64,000 nucleotides of DNA from NCBI GenBank assembly GCA_003248865.1, contig QFPK01000001.1, positions 310,001 through 374,000 of the forward strand, given 5' to 3'. Origin of the DNA: Sphingomonas sp. (GTDB taxonomy: Bacteria; Pseudomonadota; Alphaproteobacteria; Sphingomonadales; Sphingomonadaceae). The position numbers and the translations under genes were made by a program. Each line of letters starts with the position of its first letter. Position 1 is the stretch's first letter. The notes under the pieces are model-generated. The model ran no database searches and was not told where the DNA came from. It saw nothing but the letters and a program-made list of their open reading frames with translations. Positions 1 through 8,751 of this stretch are shown here, in pieces.

Positions 1-2
1 TC

Positions 3-767
3 AACTGGCTGGGAATGCAGACCCTCTATGTGAAGGAAGTGCGGCGCTTCTTCAAGGTTCAGATGCAGACGATCTGGGCCCCGGCCATTACCACGCTGAT
101 GTTTCTGGCCATCTTCACGCTGGCGCTGGGCAATGCCAAGGGCGAGGTGCTGGGCTTCCCCTATTCCACCTTCCTGGCGCCGGGCCTGATCATCATGGGG
201 ATGACGCAGAACGCCTTCCAGAACAGCATGTCCTCCATCATCATCGGGAAGGTGCAGGGCACCATCGTGGATGTGCTGATGCCGCCTCTGAGCCATGGGG
301 AGCTGCTGGCCTGCTATGTGGCGGGCGCTGTGACACGTGCCTGGGCCGTGGGGCTGGCGGTGTGGGCGGCGATGCTGCTGTGGCCCGGTGTTTCGGTGTC
401 TGTTGCAAACCCGCTGCAGGTGCTGCTGTTCGGCACGCTGGGTTCGCTGTTGCTGGGACTGCTGGGCGTGCTGACGGGCATCTGGGCCGACAAGTTCGAT
501 CATGGCGCCGCTGTCACCAACTTCGTGGTGCAGCCGCTGACTTTGCTGTCCGGCACCTTCTATGCGATCGATCGGCTGCCGCCCGGCATGCAGGCCGTCA
601 GCCGGGCCAACCCCTTCTTCTACATGATCGACGGCTTCCGGGCCGGCTTCATCGGGGTGGCGGAAGCGCCGCTGTGGCTGGGCGCCGGAATCGTGGGCGG
701 GTTGTGCGTGCTGTTGTGGGCACTGGCCTATGTGCTGCTGAAATCGGGGTGGAAATTGCGCGCCTGA
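3..767 (+). CDS. ABC-2 type transporter permease, 5' end cut by window
   Basis: Membrane subunit of an ABC exporter (ABC2_membrane family). The reading frame is open to the window edge; the residues before the ATG at 15 (NWLG) look like the usual start region of the family, so the true start probably lies just outside the window. About six hydrophobic helices are visible (MFLAIFTLALG near the start, LLFGTLGSLLLGLLGVLTG in the middle, LGAGIVGGLCVLLWALAYVLL at the end), and the LVKE-like amphipathic N-terminus (LYVKEVRRFFKVQ) is typical. The ATPase partner is expected upstream of the window. The substrate cannot be read from the sequence. A strong terminator follows at 793. Confidence 0.85.
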   Translation, partial: NWLGMQTLYVKEVRRFFKVQMQTIWAPAITTLMFLAIFTLALGNAKGEVLGFPYSTFLAPGLIIMGMTQNAFQNSMSSIIIGKVQGTIVDVLMPPLSHGELLACYVAGAVTRAWAVGLAVWAAMLLWPGVSVSVANPLQVLLFGTLGSLLLGLLGVLTGIWADKFDHGAAVTNFVVQPLTLLSGTFYAIDRLPPGMQAVSRANPFFYMIDGFRAGFIGVAEAPLWLGAGIVGGLCVLLWALAYVLLKSGWKLRA

Positions 768-792
768 GCCCCTATGTGGAGCCAAATGGATC

Positions 793-817
793 AGGCGGCG
801 TTTCGCCGCCTTTTTTT
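793..817 (+). terminator. Rho-independent terminator after ABC permease
   Basis: Perfect 8-bp stem AGGCGGCG / CGCCGCCT with a TTT loop, followed by a T-run. It closes the permease transcript, so argF needs its own promoter in the 100 bases that follow. Confidence 0.9.
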
Positions 818-915
818 ATTTCCGTCGCTTATCCGCATGAGGTTGCCATGGCCATTTCAGAGCTGACCTTCCGCCACTTGCATTTCGGCGAGCCCTGCCG
901 CGCGAAGGCATCGGC

Positions 916-1854
916 ATGAGCGATGTTCGCCACGTTCTGAACCTGTCTGATCTGGGGCCTGACGGGCTGCGGCTGGTGCTGGACGCAGCGCTGGCGCGCA
1001 AGTTGGCGCGCAAGGGCCTGCCGCAGGGCAGGGCGGACAGCGATGCGCCGCTGGCGGGGCATGTGCTGGCCTGCATTTTTGAGAAGCCCTCCACCCGGAC
1101 CCGGCTGAGCTTCGACATCGCCATGCGCCAGCTGGGCGGCAGTGCCATCACGCTGGCGGCCGGGGACATGCAACTGGGTCGGGGCGAAAGCATCGGCGAC
1201 ACCGCTCGCGTGCTATCCGGCTTTGTGGATGCGGTGATGATCCGCGCCAACCGCCATGCCGATGTGGAGGCCTTCGCGGCCGCCGCCGGTGTGCCGCTGC
1301 TGAACGGGCTGACGGATGTGTCGCACCCCTGCCAGCTGGTCGCGGACCTGCTGGCAGTGGAGGAGCGGTTGGGCCGGAACGCCGACGGCACACATTGGGC
1401 CTGGATCGGCGACGGCAACAATGTGTGCAGCTCGCTGATCGAGGCGGCCGGGCTGTTGGGCTTTTCCGTGACGGTGGCCTGCCCGGACGGCTATTCGCCG
1501 GACCCGGCCTTCGTGGCCGAGGCCGAGGACCGGGGTGCGGCGATCCGCATCGTGCGCAGCCCCGAGGAGGCCGTGCAGGGCGCCGATGTGGTGGTGACGG
1601 ACACCTGGGTTTCCATGGGCGACACCGACATCGCCGAACGCCAGGCGGCGTTTGGCGATTATCAGGTGAATGACGCGCTGATGGCGCTGGCCAGGCCGCA
1701 GGCGCTGTTCCTGCACTGTCTGCCCGCGCACCGCGGAGAGGAAGTGACCGACGCGGTGATAGACGGCCCGCAATCCGCCGTATGGGAAGAGGCAGCGAAC
1801 CGCGTGCATGCGCAGAAAGCGCTGTTGCTGTGGGCGCTGGGGCGGCTGGGCTGA
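916..1854 (+). CDS. argF: Ornithine carbamoyltransferase
   Basis: Cytosolic enzyme of arginine biosynthesis that makes citrulline from ornithine and carbamoyl phosphate. The 312-residue protein has the carbamoyl-phosphate loop STRTRLSF (about residues 58-65), the ornithine-side SMG loop (DTWVSMGD, about 229-236) and the catalytic HCLPAHRGEEV motif (about 266). Length is normal. The stop overlaps the hslO start by one base (TGATG), so the two genes are translationally coupled. The argD neighbour seen in many relatives is not between the terminator at 793 and this gene. Start ATG at 916 gives the family's usual short N-terminus. Confidence 0.96.
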   Translation: MSDVRHVLNLSDLGPDGLRLVLDAALARKLARKGLPQGRADSDAPLAGHVLACIFEKPSTRTRLSFDIAMRQLGGSAITLAAGDMQLGRGESIGDTARVLSGFVDAVMIRANRHADVEAFAAAAGVPLLNGLTDVSHPCQLVADLLAVEERLGRNADGTHWAWIGDGNNVCSSLIEAAGLLGFSVTVACPDGYSPDPAFVAEAEDRGAAIRIVRSPEEAVQGADVVVTDTWVSMGDTDIAERQAAFGDYQVNDALMALARPQALFLHCLPAHRGEEVTDAVIDGPQSAVWEEAANRVHAQKALLLWALGRLG

Positions 1855-2750
1855 TGGCTGGCTCTGATCGGATATTGGGGTTCACTATCCCGGGCTGCGC
1901 GGCACGTGGCCGGGTGGTGCGGCTGGATTCCACGCTGAACGAGATTCTGGCGTCGCATGCCTATCCCGAGCCGGTGGCACGGATCGTGGCTGAAACGCTG
2001 GTGCTGACGGCCCTGCTGGGTGCCTTGTTCCGTGAGGATGAAGGGCAGCTGACGGTGCAGGCAAAAGGTCAGGGCGGCGAAGGCGGCCTGCTGAAGCTGC
2101 TGGTGGCCGACTGGCGGCACGGCGAGCTGCGCGGCTATGCCAGCCAGGATCTGGACCGCCGCTTCCCGCCGCTGGACGAAGGGGTTTCGGCCTCGCTCGA
2201 GGCGTTGCTGGGGCAGGGCTATTTGGCGATCACGCTGGACCAGACCGCGTCTGCCGAACGCTATCAGGGCATCGTGGAGCTGGGGCGCGAGACGCTGCAG
2301 GCTGCGGCCGAAGGTTATTTCGCGAACAGCGAGCAGCTGCCCACGCTGGTGCGGCTGGCAGCGCGGCGGGGCGCCGACGGGCGCTGGATCGCGGGTGGAC
2401 TGATCGTGCAGCATCTGCCGCGCGCGGAGGATGGCGCGGCGCGGCTGCATGTGGACGACGGGCTGGAACATTGGACGCATGTGGAAACGCTGGCGGCCAC
2501 CGTGCAGCCGGAAGAGCTGACCGATGCGGACCTGCCGTTGGAAGGCCTGCTGTGGCGGCTGTTCAACGAGGATGAGGTGCGGGTGCTGCCGGAGATCGCG
2601 ATCTCGCGCGGGTGTCGCTGCTCCGAAGCGCATATCCTGAACGTGCTGGGGCAGTTCCCGGAAGAGGAGCGCGCCGAGATGCGCAATTCAGACGGTGTGA
2701 TTGCCGTGGATTGCGAATTCTGTTCGAAACAGTTCCTGCTGGAAATCTGA
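1854..2750 (+). CDS. hslO: Redox-regulated chaperone Hsp33
   Basis: Holdase chaperone activated by oxidation, 298 residues, cytosolic. The zinc-binding cysteines are visible near the C-terminus: CRC at about residues 254-256 and CEFC at about 287-290, the normal Hsp33 CXC...CXXC arrangement. Start chosen at the ATG overlapping the argF stop (TGATG); a longer frame upstream would run inside argF. The argF-hslO pairing is common in alphaproteobacteria. Zinc release on oxidation is family knowledge, not visible here. Confidence 0.95.
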   Translation: MAGSDRILGFTIPGCAARGRVVRLDSTLNEILASHAYPEPVARIVAETLVLTALLGALFREDEGQLTVQAKGQGGEGGLLKLLVADWRHGELRGYASQDLDRRFPPLDEGVSASLEALLGQGYLAITLDQTASAERYQGIVELGRETLQAAAEGYFANSEQLPTLVRLAARRGADGRWIAGGLIVQHLPRAEDGAARLHVDDGLEHWTHVETLAATVQPEELTDADLPLEGLLWRLFNEDEVRVLPEIAISRGCRCSEAHILNVLGQFPEEERAEMRNSDGVIAVDCEFCSKQFLLEI

Positions 2751-2795
2751 CGCGGCGGCCCTTCTTTTGCCTGACTCCATTGCTAGATTCGCCCC

Positions 2796-3179
2796 ATGCG
2801 CCTGATATTTGCGATTCCCATGATGCTTCTTTCAGCCGTTGTGCTGGCACAGCCGGCACCCGGGCTGAAGGCGCTGCAGGGCTTCGCCCCCGGCGCCTGG
2901 CAGGTGACGACGATCGGCGGGCAATCCAGCAGCAGCCAGTGCATCGGCGATGCCTCGGCACTGCTGATGGGCGGCCGGCCGGGCGAGCAGTGCAACTTCT
3001 CCGTGATCGCTGACGGTACCGACGGTGCGACTGTGACCTACCGCTGTGAAGGTGGACGGTCAGGCCGGACATCGATCCGGCGCGATACCAAGGGCCTTTT
3101 CACGGTGGACGCGCAGGGGCTGGAGAGCGGACGGCCATTCCAGAGCCGAAGCGAATGGCGGCGTTCCGGGAGCTGTTAG
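2796..3179 (+). CDS. Small secreted protein, DUF3617-like
   Basis: A 127-residue protein with a clear Sec signal peptide (MRLIFAIPMMLLSAVVLAQ). The mature part has the layout of DUF3617 proteins: a GAWQVT segment, a central SSQC cysteine, a QCNF cysteine and a YRCEG cysteine. It is probably periplasmic, with the cysteines likely disulphide bonded. No function is known for the family. It sits 45 bases after hslO on the same strand and could be co-transcribed with it. Confidence 0.75.
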   Translation: MRLIFAIPMMLLSAVVLAQPAPGLKALQGFAPGAWQVTTIGGQSSSSQCIGDASALLMGGRPGEQCNFSVIADGTDGATVTYRCEGGRSGRTSIRRDTKGLFTVDAQGLESGRPFQSRSEWRRSGSC

Positions 3180-3216
3180 GGCGACGGCGTGACGCGCAGC
3201 GCAATTATCGAGAAAG

Positions 3217-3235
3217 CGGGGAGTGATGCTCCCCG
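3217..3235 (-). terminator. Intergenic hairpin between convergent genes
   Basis: Seven-base perfect stem CGGGGAG / CTCCCCG with a five-base loop. On the minus strand it is followed by CTTTCTC, so it could end the 3268-3591 transcript. The T-run is weak. Confidence 0.4.
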
Positions 3236-3267
3236 ACTGCGCCGCGCGAAAATGCCTTGCTTGCCCA

Positions 3268-3591
3268 TCAGGCGTCCGTCAGCAATTCGCCTTCCAGCAG
3301 ATCGGGCGGCGTGGGGCTTCCCAACACGGCGGCGGGGTCGCGCGGCGGCAGGCCCGCAACCGCCGCTTCCTGCGCCTTGATCCGTTCGTTGCGACGGCTG
3401 AGCCAGCGCTTGAACAGCAGGCCACCCACGGCGACGCCCACCATGCCCATCGGCCCCAGCGCGCGCGCCACGCGCGGCAACACCACCGGCACGGCCGCCC
3501 CGATCACGGCGCCTGCCGGGCCGGCAGCTGCCCCACCCAGCGTCTGGGCGATGCTGCGCCCTGCCAGTGCCGTCATCACCTTGCCGATCAT
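3268..3591 (-). CDS. Small putative membrane-associated protein, unknown
   Basis: A 107-residue protein that I do not recognise as a named family. It is rich in Gly/Ala with a hydrophobic stretch (GAVIGAAVPVVLP) and a second one (GPMGMVGVAVGGLLF) ending in a basic segment KRWLSRRNERIK, so it may form two short membrane helices with a charged C-terminal tail. The start ATG at 3591 is supported by an AAGGAG ribosome site seven bases upstream; the same frame is open much further into hemW, but that part is an out-of-frame shadow. It follows hemW by 20 bases and is probably the last gene of the rph-rdgB-hemW operon. Confidence 0.65.
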   Translation of the reverse strand: MIGKVMTALAGRSIAQTLGGAAAGPAGAVIGAAVPVVLPRVARALGPMGMVGVAVGGLLFKRWLSRRNERIKAQEAAVAGLPPRDPAAVLGSPTPPDLLEGELLTDA

Positions 3592-3611
3592 CCCTGTCTC
3601 CTTGCTTCGCT

Positions 3612-4778
3612 TCAACTTGGGGCCGCGGCGGGTTGTTTCAACCCCGAAGCCAGTTCCAGAATCAGGCGGTTGGTCAGCATCCGCCCCGCATCGGTCACAC
3701 GCAGGCGCTCGCCGGGTTCCAGCAGCCTCATGGCCTGCAGTCGGGTGCGGGCGGCGGGCGACGCCACCTGGTCCAGCGCAATACCTGTGCGCGCCCTGAA
3801 CAGGGCCGGGTCGATGCCCTCGGCCAGCCGCAGCCCCATCAGCAGCGCTTCCTCGGCGGCGTCTTCGGGCGGGATCGGCTCCTCGGCCTCCAGCCCCTGC
3901 CCCTGTGCCTGCACGGCCTCCAGCCAGCTTTCCGGCCGCTTCAGCCGGGTGGTCGCCAGCCCGCCGCGCCGCCCGTGCGCACCGGGGCCAACCCCGGCAT
4001 AATCGCCATAGCGCCAATATTGCAGGTTGTGCCGGCTCTCGGCGCCGGGCCGGGCGTGGTTGGACACTTCGTACAGCGGCAGCCCGGCGGCGGCGCACAG
4101 CTGTCCGGTCAGCTCGAACATTTCGGCCGCCTCATCCTCGTCCGGCAGCGCCAGCAGGCCCTTGCGGGCCAGCGTGTGAAAGCGCGTGCCCTCCTCGATG
4201 GTGAGCTGATAGGCGGAGAGATGTTCGGTCCCGAAGCTCAGCGCGCGGGCGAGTTCGGCTTCCCACGCCGCCGCCGTCTGCCCCGGGCGGCTGTGGATCA
4301 GATCGAAGCTGACGCGGGCGAAATGGCGCTGCGCCACCTCCAGCGCGGCGAGGCCCTGCGCCAGATCATGCGGCCGCCCCAGCAGCTTCAGCGCGGAATC
4401 GTCCAGCGCCTGCAACCCCAGCGAAACCCGATTCACGCCCGCCGCCGCAAAGTCCGCGAAGCGCGCGGCCTCCACGGAGGACGGGTTCGCCTCCAGCGTG
4501 ATTTCCAACGCGCCGTCGTTCGGCCACAGCGTCAGCGCTTCGGCGATCAGCGCTTCGGTGGTGCCCGGGTCCATCAGGCTGGGCGTGCCGCCGCCGAAGA
4601 AGATGGAAACCAGCCGCTGTCCCGCTGTCAGCCGGGCTTCATGGCGCAAGTCCGCCAGCAGCGCCGCGCGCCACTGCGACTGATCCACGCGCTCGCGCAC
4701 ATGGCTGTTGAAGTCGCAATACGGGCATTTGGTGACACAGAAGGGCCAGTGAACATAGAGGGCGATGTCGCCGCTCAT
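3612..4778 (-). CDS. hemW: Radical SAM heme chaperone HemW
   Basis: Oxygen-independent coproporphyrinogen oxidase-like protein now regarded as a heme chaperone. The 388-residue protein starts with the radical SAM cluster motif C14-x3-C18-x2-C21 inside YVHWPFCVTKCPYCDFNS, followed by FFGGGTPS. The HemW rather than HemN assignment rests on length and on the close link to rdgB and rph, the standard alphaproteobacterial neighbourhood. The start overlaps the rdgB stop by four bases (4775-4778), indicating coupling. Confidence 0.92.
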   Translation of the reverse strand: MSGDIALYVHWPFCVTKCPYCDFNSHVRERVDQSQWRAALLADLRHEARLTAGQRLVSIFFGGGTPSLMDPGTTEALIAEALTLWPNDGALEITLEANPSSVEAARFADFAAAGVNRVSLGLQALDDSALKLLGRPHDLAQGLAALEVAQRHFARVSFDLIHSRPGQTAAAWEAELARALSFGTEHLSAYQLTIEEGTRFHTLARKGLLALPDEDEAAEMFELTGQLCAAAGLPLYEVSNHARPGAESRHNLQYWRYGDYAGVGPGAHGRRGGLATTRLKRPESWLEAVQAQGQGLEAEEPIPPEDAAEEALLMGLRLAEGIDPALFRARTGIALDQVASPAARTRLQAMRLLEPGERLRVTDAGRMLTNRLILELASGLKQPAAAPS

Positions 4779-5386
4779 GCGGCCCCCAGCGCCGCCTTCA
4801 GCTTGGCGAAGGCCTTGGCCCTGTGGCTGATCGCATGCTTGTCCGCCGGGTCCATCTCCGCGAAGGTCTGGTCATGGCCTTGCGGCACGAACACCGGATC
4901 ATAGCCGAACCCAAGCTCTCCGCGCGGCGGCCACACCAGCGATCCCGGCATGCGCCCCTCGAAGGTCTGCTCGGCCCCATCGGGCCACACCAGCGCCAGG
5001 ACGCAGACGAATTCCGCCGCCCGCGACACCTCTGGCCCCAGCGCCTTCAGCCTGTCCTCCACCTTGGTCATGGCGAGCAACCAGTCCCGCCCGGTCGGCG
5101 TTTCCGCCCAGTCGGCGGTGTAGACGCCGGGCTCGCCGCCCAGCGCCTCGACACACAGCCCGCTGTCGTCGGAGAGCGCGGGCAGGCCCGCGCCTTCGGC
5201 CGCGAAGCGCGCCTTCAGCAGCGCATTGCCCGCAAAGCTGTCCTCGGTCTCCACAGGCTCGGCCAGCCCGAAGTCAGAGGCCGGAACGGCCTCGATCCCG
5301 AACGGCGCCAGCAGCGCCGAAATCTCGCGCAGCTTGCCCTTGTTGTGGCTGGCGAGGACCAGCTTCGGGCCGAGCCCCGCGATCAC
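4775..5386 (-). CDS. rdgB: XTP/dITP diphosphatase
   Basis: House-cleaning pyrophosphatase that hydrolyses dITP, ITP and XTP to monophosphates. The 203-residue protein carries the Ham1/RdgB hallmarks: SHNKGK (residues 13-18), SDDSG (72-76), FGYDPVF and SHRAKAF near the C-terminus. It overlaps rph by four bases upstream and hemW by four bases downstream, forming a tight rph-rdgB-hemW operon. Confidence 0.96.
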   Translation of the reverse strand: MIAGLGPKLVLASHNKGKLREISALLAPFGIEAVPASDFGLAEPVETEDSFAGNALLKARFAAEGAGLPALSDDSGLCVEALGGEPGVYTADWAETPTGRDWLLAMTKVEDRLKALGPEVSRAAEFVCVLALVWPDGAEQTFEGRMPGSLVWPPRGELGFGYDPVFVPQGHDQTFAEMDPADKHAISHRAKAFAKLKAALGAA

Positions 5387-6099
5387 CGGCCGGTCGCAGC
5401 CCGCTGGGCTGCGAAAATCTGGTCGGTGCCGATGCGGGCGAGGCGAAGCAGGCGCAGCAGCGTCTCTTCCTCGAACACCGCGCCTTCGGCCGTCGCCTGC
5501 ACTTCCACGATGGCGCCCTTCGATGTCAGCACGAAATTGCCGTCCGTATGGGCCACCGAATCCTCGGGGTAATCAAGATCCAGCACAGGCGTACCTTCAT
5601 ACACGCCGCAGCTGACTGCCGCGACCTGCGTGGACAGCGGGTCCACCTCGAACGGGGTCACCGCATGGATCTTGTCCAGCGCCAGCCGCAGCGCCACCCA
5701 GGCGCCGGAAATCGCCGCCGTGCGGGTGCCGCCATCGGCCTGCAGCACGTCGCAATCCAGCGTGATCTGCCGCTCGCCCAGCGCCTTCAGGTCCGTCACG
5801 GCCCGCAAGCTGCGCCCGATCAGCCGCTGGATTTCCTGCGTGCGACCCGATTGCTTGCCCTTGGCCGCCTCGCGGCTGCCGCGGGTGTGGGTGGCGCGGG
5901 GCAGCATGCCATATTCCGCCGTCACCCAGCCTTCGCCCTTGCCCCGCATCCACGGCGGCAGCTTCTCTTCCACGCTCGCCGTCACCAGCACATGGGTCTG
6001 CCCGAACTTCACCAGGCAGGATCCTTCCGCATGGGCGGAAAAGCCCGGCTGCATCCCGATCTCGCGCATCATGTCCGGCGAACGGCCCGAAGGTCGCAT
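5383..6099 (-). CDS. rph: Ribonuclease PH
   Basis: Phosphate-dependent 3'-5' exoribonuclease that trims tRNA 3' ends. With the start at the ATG at 6099 (MRPSGRSPDMMREI) the product is 238 residues, exactly the usual length; the frame stays open 21 codons further upstream but that extension is not family-like. Recognisable blocks are EGSCLVKFGQTHVLVTAS, the phosphate-site region TRGSREAAKGKQSGRTQEIQ (R/G rich) and LDLDYPEDS. First gene of the minus-strand operon and divergent from hrcA. Confidence 0.96.
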   Translation of the reverse strand: MRPSGRSPDMMREIGMQPGFSAHAEGSCLVKFGQTHVLVTASVEEKLPPWMRGKGEGWVTAEYGMLPRATHTRGSREAAKGKQSGRTQEIQRLIGRSLRAVTDLKALGERQITLDCDVLQADGGTRTAAISGAWVALRLALDKIHAVTPFEVDPLSTQVAAVSCGVYEGTPVLDLDYPEDSVAHTDGNFVLTSKGAIVEVQATAEGAVFEEETLLRLLRLARIGTDQIFAAQRAATGR

Positions 6100-6202
6100 C
6101 TGTTGTTCCTCTATCCACGGAAAGTTTCCTTGAGCCTTAGGCCGGGCGCGGCTGCAAGCCAAGCCAGTTGAGCCCCACCGCCTTCCCGCCTACATTCCCC
6201 AC

Positions 6203-7246
6203 ATGCACGAGCATGGCAGCATCTCCGTCTCCCAGCTCTCCGATCGCGCGCGCGGCATCTTCCGCGACATCGTGGACAGCTACCTCGCCACCGGCGCGCC
6301 CGTCGGCTCACGCACGCTTTCCCGCCTCGGCGGCCTGCAACTCTCCCCCGCCTCCATCCGCAACGTGATGCAGGATCTGGAGGAACTGGGCCTGCTGGAA
6401 GCCCCCCACACCTCGGCGGGCCGCGTTCCCACCGAACAGGGCCTCCGCCTGTTCGTGGACGGCATGATGCAGGTTGCCGTGCCAGACGCCGCCGACATCG
6501 CCACCATCGAGGCCGAGGCGATGCGCGCCGGCGCCAGCCTTGAGGACCTGCTCGCCCGCACCACCTCCGCGCTCTCCGGCCTCGCCCAGTGCGCCGCCGT
6601 GGTCGCCGCGCCGAAGACGGAGCCGGTCATCCGCCAGCTAAATCTCGTGCCGCTGGGCGCGGGCCGCGCGCTCGCCATCCTCGTCGGCGCAGACGGCGGG
6701 ATCGAGAATCGGGTGATCGCGCTGCCCGAGAACCTGCCCCGCGAAGCGCTCGAACAGGCGCAGAACTACGTCAACGCCCGCCTCTCCGGCCTCACGCTGG
6801 CAGACGCTGTCGCCCGCCTGCAGGTGGAAATCGAAACCGACCGCGCCGAACTCGACCAGCTCACCGCCGCCCTCGTCGCCGACGGGCTGGCCTCCTGGTC
6901 GTCCGACGGCGCCGGCCCCGTGCTCATCGTGCGCGGGCAGGCGCATCTCCTCAACGATGTCGATCTGGATCGCGCGCGCGCCCTGCTGGAAGAGCTTGAG
7001 GAAAAAGCGGAACTCGCCCGCCTGCTGGATCAGGCCCGCCAGTCTGAGGCGATGCGAATCTTCATCGGCGCAGAAACCCGGCTGTTCGCCCTCTCCGGCT
7101 CGTCCGTCATCGCCGCCCCCTATCGCGGCGCGGACGGCCGGGTGATCGGCGTTGTCGGCGTGATCGGCCCCACGAGGTTGAACTATGCCCGCGTCGTCCC
7201 CATGGTGGATTTCACTGCAAACAGATTATCGAGGTTGATGGCATGA
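6203..7246 (+). CDS. hrcA: Heat-inducible transcription repressor HrcA
   Basis: Repressor that binds CIRCE operators of class I heat-shock genes. The 347-residue protein opens with a winged-helix segment (IFRDIVDSYLATGAPVGSRTLS ... SPASIRNVMQDLEELGLL), then the conserved HTSAGRVPTEQGLR. I see no CIRCE inverted repeat (TTAGCACTC-N9-GAGTGCTAA) upstream of hrcA or of dnaK, so its targets, probably groESL, should lie elsewhere. It overlaps grpE by four bases (ATGA). Confidence 0.95.
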   Translation: MHEHGSISVSQLSDRARGIFRDIVDSYLATGAPVGSRTLSRLGGLQLSPASIRNVMQDLEELGLLEAPHTSAGRVPTEQGLRLFVDGMMQVAVPDAADIATIEAEAMRAGASLEDLLARTTSALSGLAQCAAVVAAPKTEPVIRQLNLVPLGAGRALAILVGADGGIENRVIALPENLPREALEQAQNYVNARLSGLTLADAVARLQVEIETDRAELDQLTAALVADGLASWSSDGAGPVLIVRGQAHLLNDVDLDRARALLEELEEKAELARLLDQARQSEAMRIFIGAETRLFALSGSSVIAAPYRGADGRVIGVVGVIGPTRLNYARVVPMVDFTANRLSRLMA

Positions 7247-7758
7247 CTGCCGACACGCCGGACATCGGCGCCGACATTTCACTGGAACAGGAACTGGCTG
7301 CCGCACGGGAGGAAATCGTCTCCCTCGCAACGGAACGCGACGCCGAACGCGACCGCGCCCTGCGCATGGCCGCCGAAGCGGAAAACACCCGCCGCCGGCT
7401 GGAACGCGACAAGGCCGACGCCGTGCAATATGCCGCCGCCAACTTCGCGCGCGACATGCTGACGGTCGCCGACAATCTCGCCCGCGCGCTCGAATCACTC
7501 CCCGCCGAAGCGTCCGAAGCGCTGCGCACCGGCCTCGAAGCCACGGCGCGCGAGCTGTCCTCCATCCTGGAACGCCACGGCGTGAAGCGCGTGGCCGCAG
7601 TCGGCCTGCCGCTCGACCCCAACGCCCACCAGGCGATGGTCGAAGTGGAACATGACGCCGAACCCGGCACCGTCGTGTCCGAACTGCAGGCGGGCTACAC
7701 GCTGAAAGACCGGCTGCTGCGGCCGGCGCTGGTGACGGTGGCCAAGGCGAAAGGCTGA
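7243..7758 (+). CDS. grpE: Nucleotide exchange factor GrpE
   Basis: Exchange factor for DnaK, 171 residues. The N-terminal half is a long heptad-rich helix (EQELAAAREEIVSLATERDAE onward) expected to form the dimeric coiled coil; the C-terminal beta domain carries the conserved PLDPNAHQAMVEVEH and LQAGYTLKDRLLRPALV segments. Start ATG at 7243 overlaps the hrcA stop (ATGA). The dnaK-dnaJ pair is 1.7 kb downstream, separated by a repeat and two minus-strand genes. Confidence 0.96.
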   Translation: MTADTPDIGADISLEQELAAAREEIVSLATERDAERDRALRMAAEAENTRRRLERDKADAVQYAAANFARDMLTVADNLARALESLPAEASEALRTGLEATARELSSILERHGVKRVAAVGLPLDPNAHQAMVEVEHDAEPGTVVSELQAGYTLKDRLLRPALVTVAKAKG

Positions 7759-7760
7759 GG

Positions 7761-8126
7761 TTTTTGCCTCCGGCGGGCAGGGAAATGATTTCCCTGCACC
7801 CTCTGACTTTGCGTTGCGCGTTACTTCGACGTTGCGCGTGGGGTCGTGTTTGATTGCCTGCGGCGCTGCCAAGGCGCTCTCCCCCTTTCACCTCACACTC
7901 CGTCGCCCCGGGCTTGACCCGGGGTCCAGCTGTTCTTCGGCAACGTCGGGACAAGAAGCTGGACCCCGGGTCAAGCCCGGGGTGACGAGGTGAGAACGGA
8001 AGGCGCACCACCCAAAGCACCGCAGGCAGTCAACCCACCCGTCAGCGCAACCTGACCGGATGACATATTCATGTGGGTGCAGGGAACACGGTTCCCTGCC
8101 GGGGGTCGAGGGGGCAGAGCCCCCTC
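7761..8126 (+). repeat. Structured intergenic repeat, copy 1 (interrupted)
   Basis: Begins two bases after the grpE stop with TTTTTGCCTCCGGCGGGC and runs through four palindromic modules shared with copies at 22784, 28365 and 40682. These are GCAGGGAAATGATTTCCCTGC; the arms of a GCCTGCGGCGC / GCCGCAGGC hairpin; GCAGGGAACACGGTTCCCTGC; and GAGGGGGCAGAGCCCCCTC. Here the loop of the second module is enlarged by about 140 bases holding another palindromic element (7901-7987). With the following bases to 8260 this fills the whole 500-base gap; I see no gene in it. Confidence 0.85.
7901..7987. repeat. Long palindromic repeat nested inside copy 1
   Basis: Two 31-base arms (7901-7931 and 7957-7987) are reverse complements with one mismatch; core CCCCGGGCTTGACCCGGGG. 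Elements with this core are widespread in alphaproteobacterial intergenic DNA (established knowledge). The hairpin would be very stable in RNA or as a cruciform. A half-site with a similar core lies between dnaK and dnaJ (11409-11433). Confidence 0.85.
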
Positions 8127-8260
8127 GCGCTGACCTTGCAGTCCGCCATCGCGCTGCGCATCCTTCCACGCCGGGCACAGGGGGGCATGCGTGGCGGCCT
8201 GACAACGGAATCCGTTGTCGCGCGCATGGTGGAACAACCTTGCGCCCGGGCTGCTGGCGC

Positions 8261-8740
8261 TCAGGGTCTGAAGGGCAGCAGGGCCTTGTAGGTGTCCAGC
8301 GGCGGGCGACCGTTCAGCCGCACGCCTTCGCCCAGCAGATAGGCGTCCTTCACGATTTCTGCCTGCTGTTCCAGCCCATAGGCGTGGAAGGGCTTGCCCG
8401 GCACCAGCGGCAGATAGCGGTAGCGGGCAAAGGGCGGGCGCTTCCAGATCAGGCTGATGCCTTGCTGGTGCTGCCACACATGGGTCAGTTCATGCACGAA
8501 ATGGCCGCGCAGGCCCGCGCCTTCGGCGGAGAAATCCTCGCTCCACACATCGCCGTTCGGGTGGAACCACAGATGCCCGTCCGGCGCCATGGTGATCCAC
8601 GCGGGCTGCCACATCCACCATTTCAGCCGGTTGATGCGCACCGGCTCCGGGTCCAGCGCGGGGCCGAACACCCGGGCGCACAGCGCACGCTCGCCGGGGC
8701 TGAGCGGGCGTGTGGCGGGGGTATCAATGCCCGTGCGCAA
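8261..8740 (-). CDS. Putative metallopeptidase-like protein with HELTH motif
   Basis: About 159 residues. The central HFVHELTHVWQHQQG segment has the HExxH zinc-binding pattern with a second histidine four residues on, as in DUF4157/vgr-associated proteins; flanks are RLKWWMWQPAWITMAPDGHLWF and a C-terminal YGLEQQAEIVKDAYLL in which E could be a further ligand. No signal peptide is seen. The start is uncertain: the best in-frame candidate is TTG at 8740, only 11 bases after the copper chaperone gene, implying co-transcription. The upstream open frame is a shadow of that gene. Enzymatic activity is not shown by sequence alone. Confidence 0.65.
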   Translation of the reverse strand: MRTGIDTPATRPLSPGERALCARVFGPALDPEPVRINRLKWWMWQPAWITMAPDGHLWFHPNGDVWSEDFSAEGAGLRGHFVHELTHVWQHQQGISLIWKRPPFARYRYLPLVPGKPFHAYGLEQQAEIVKDAYLLGEGVRLNGRPPLDTYKALLPFRP

Positions 8741-8751
8741 CTGCGCACATC

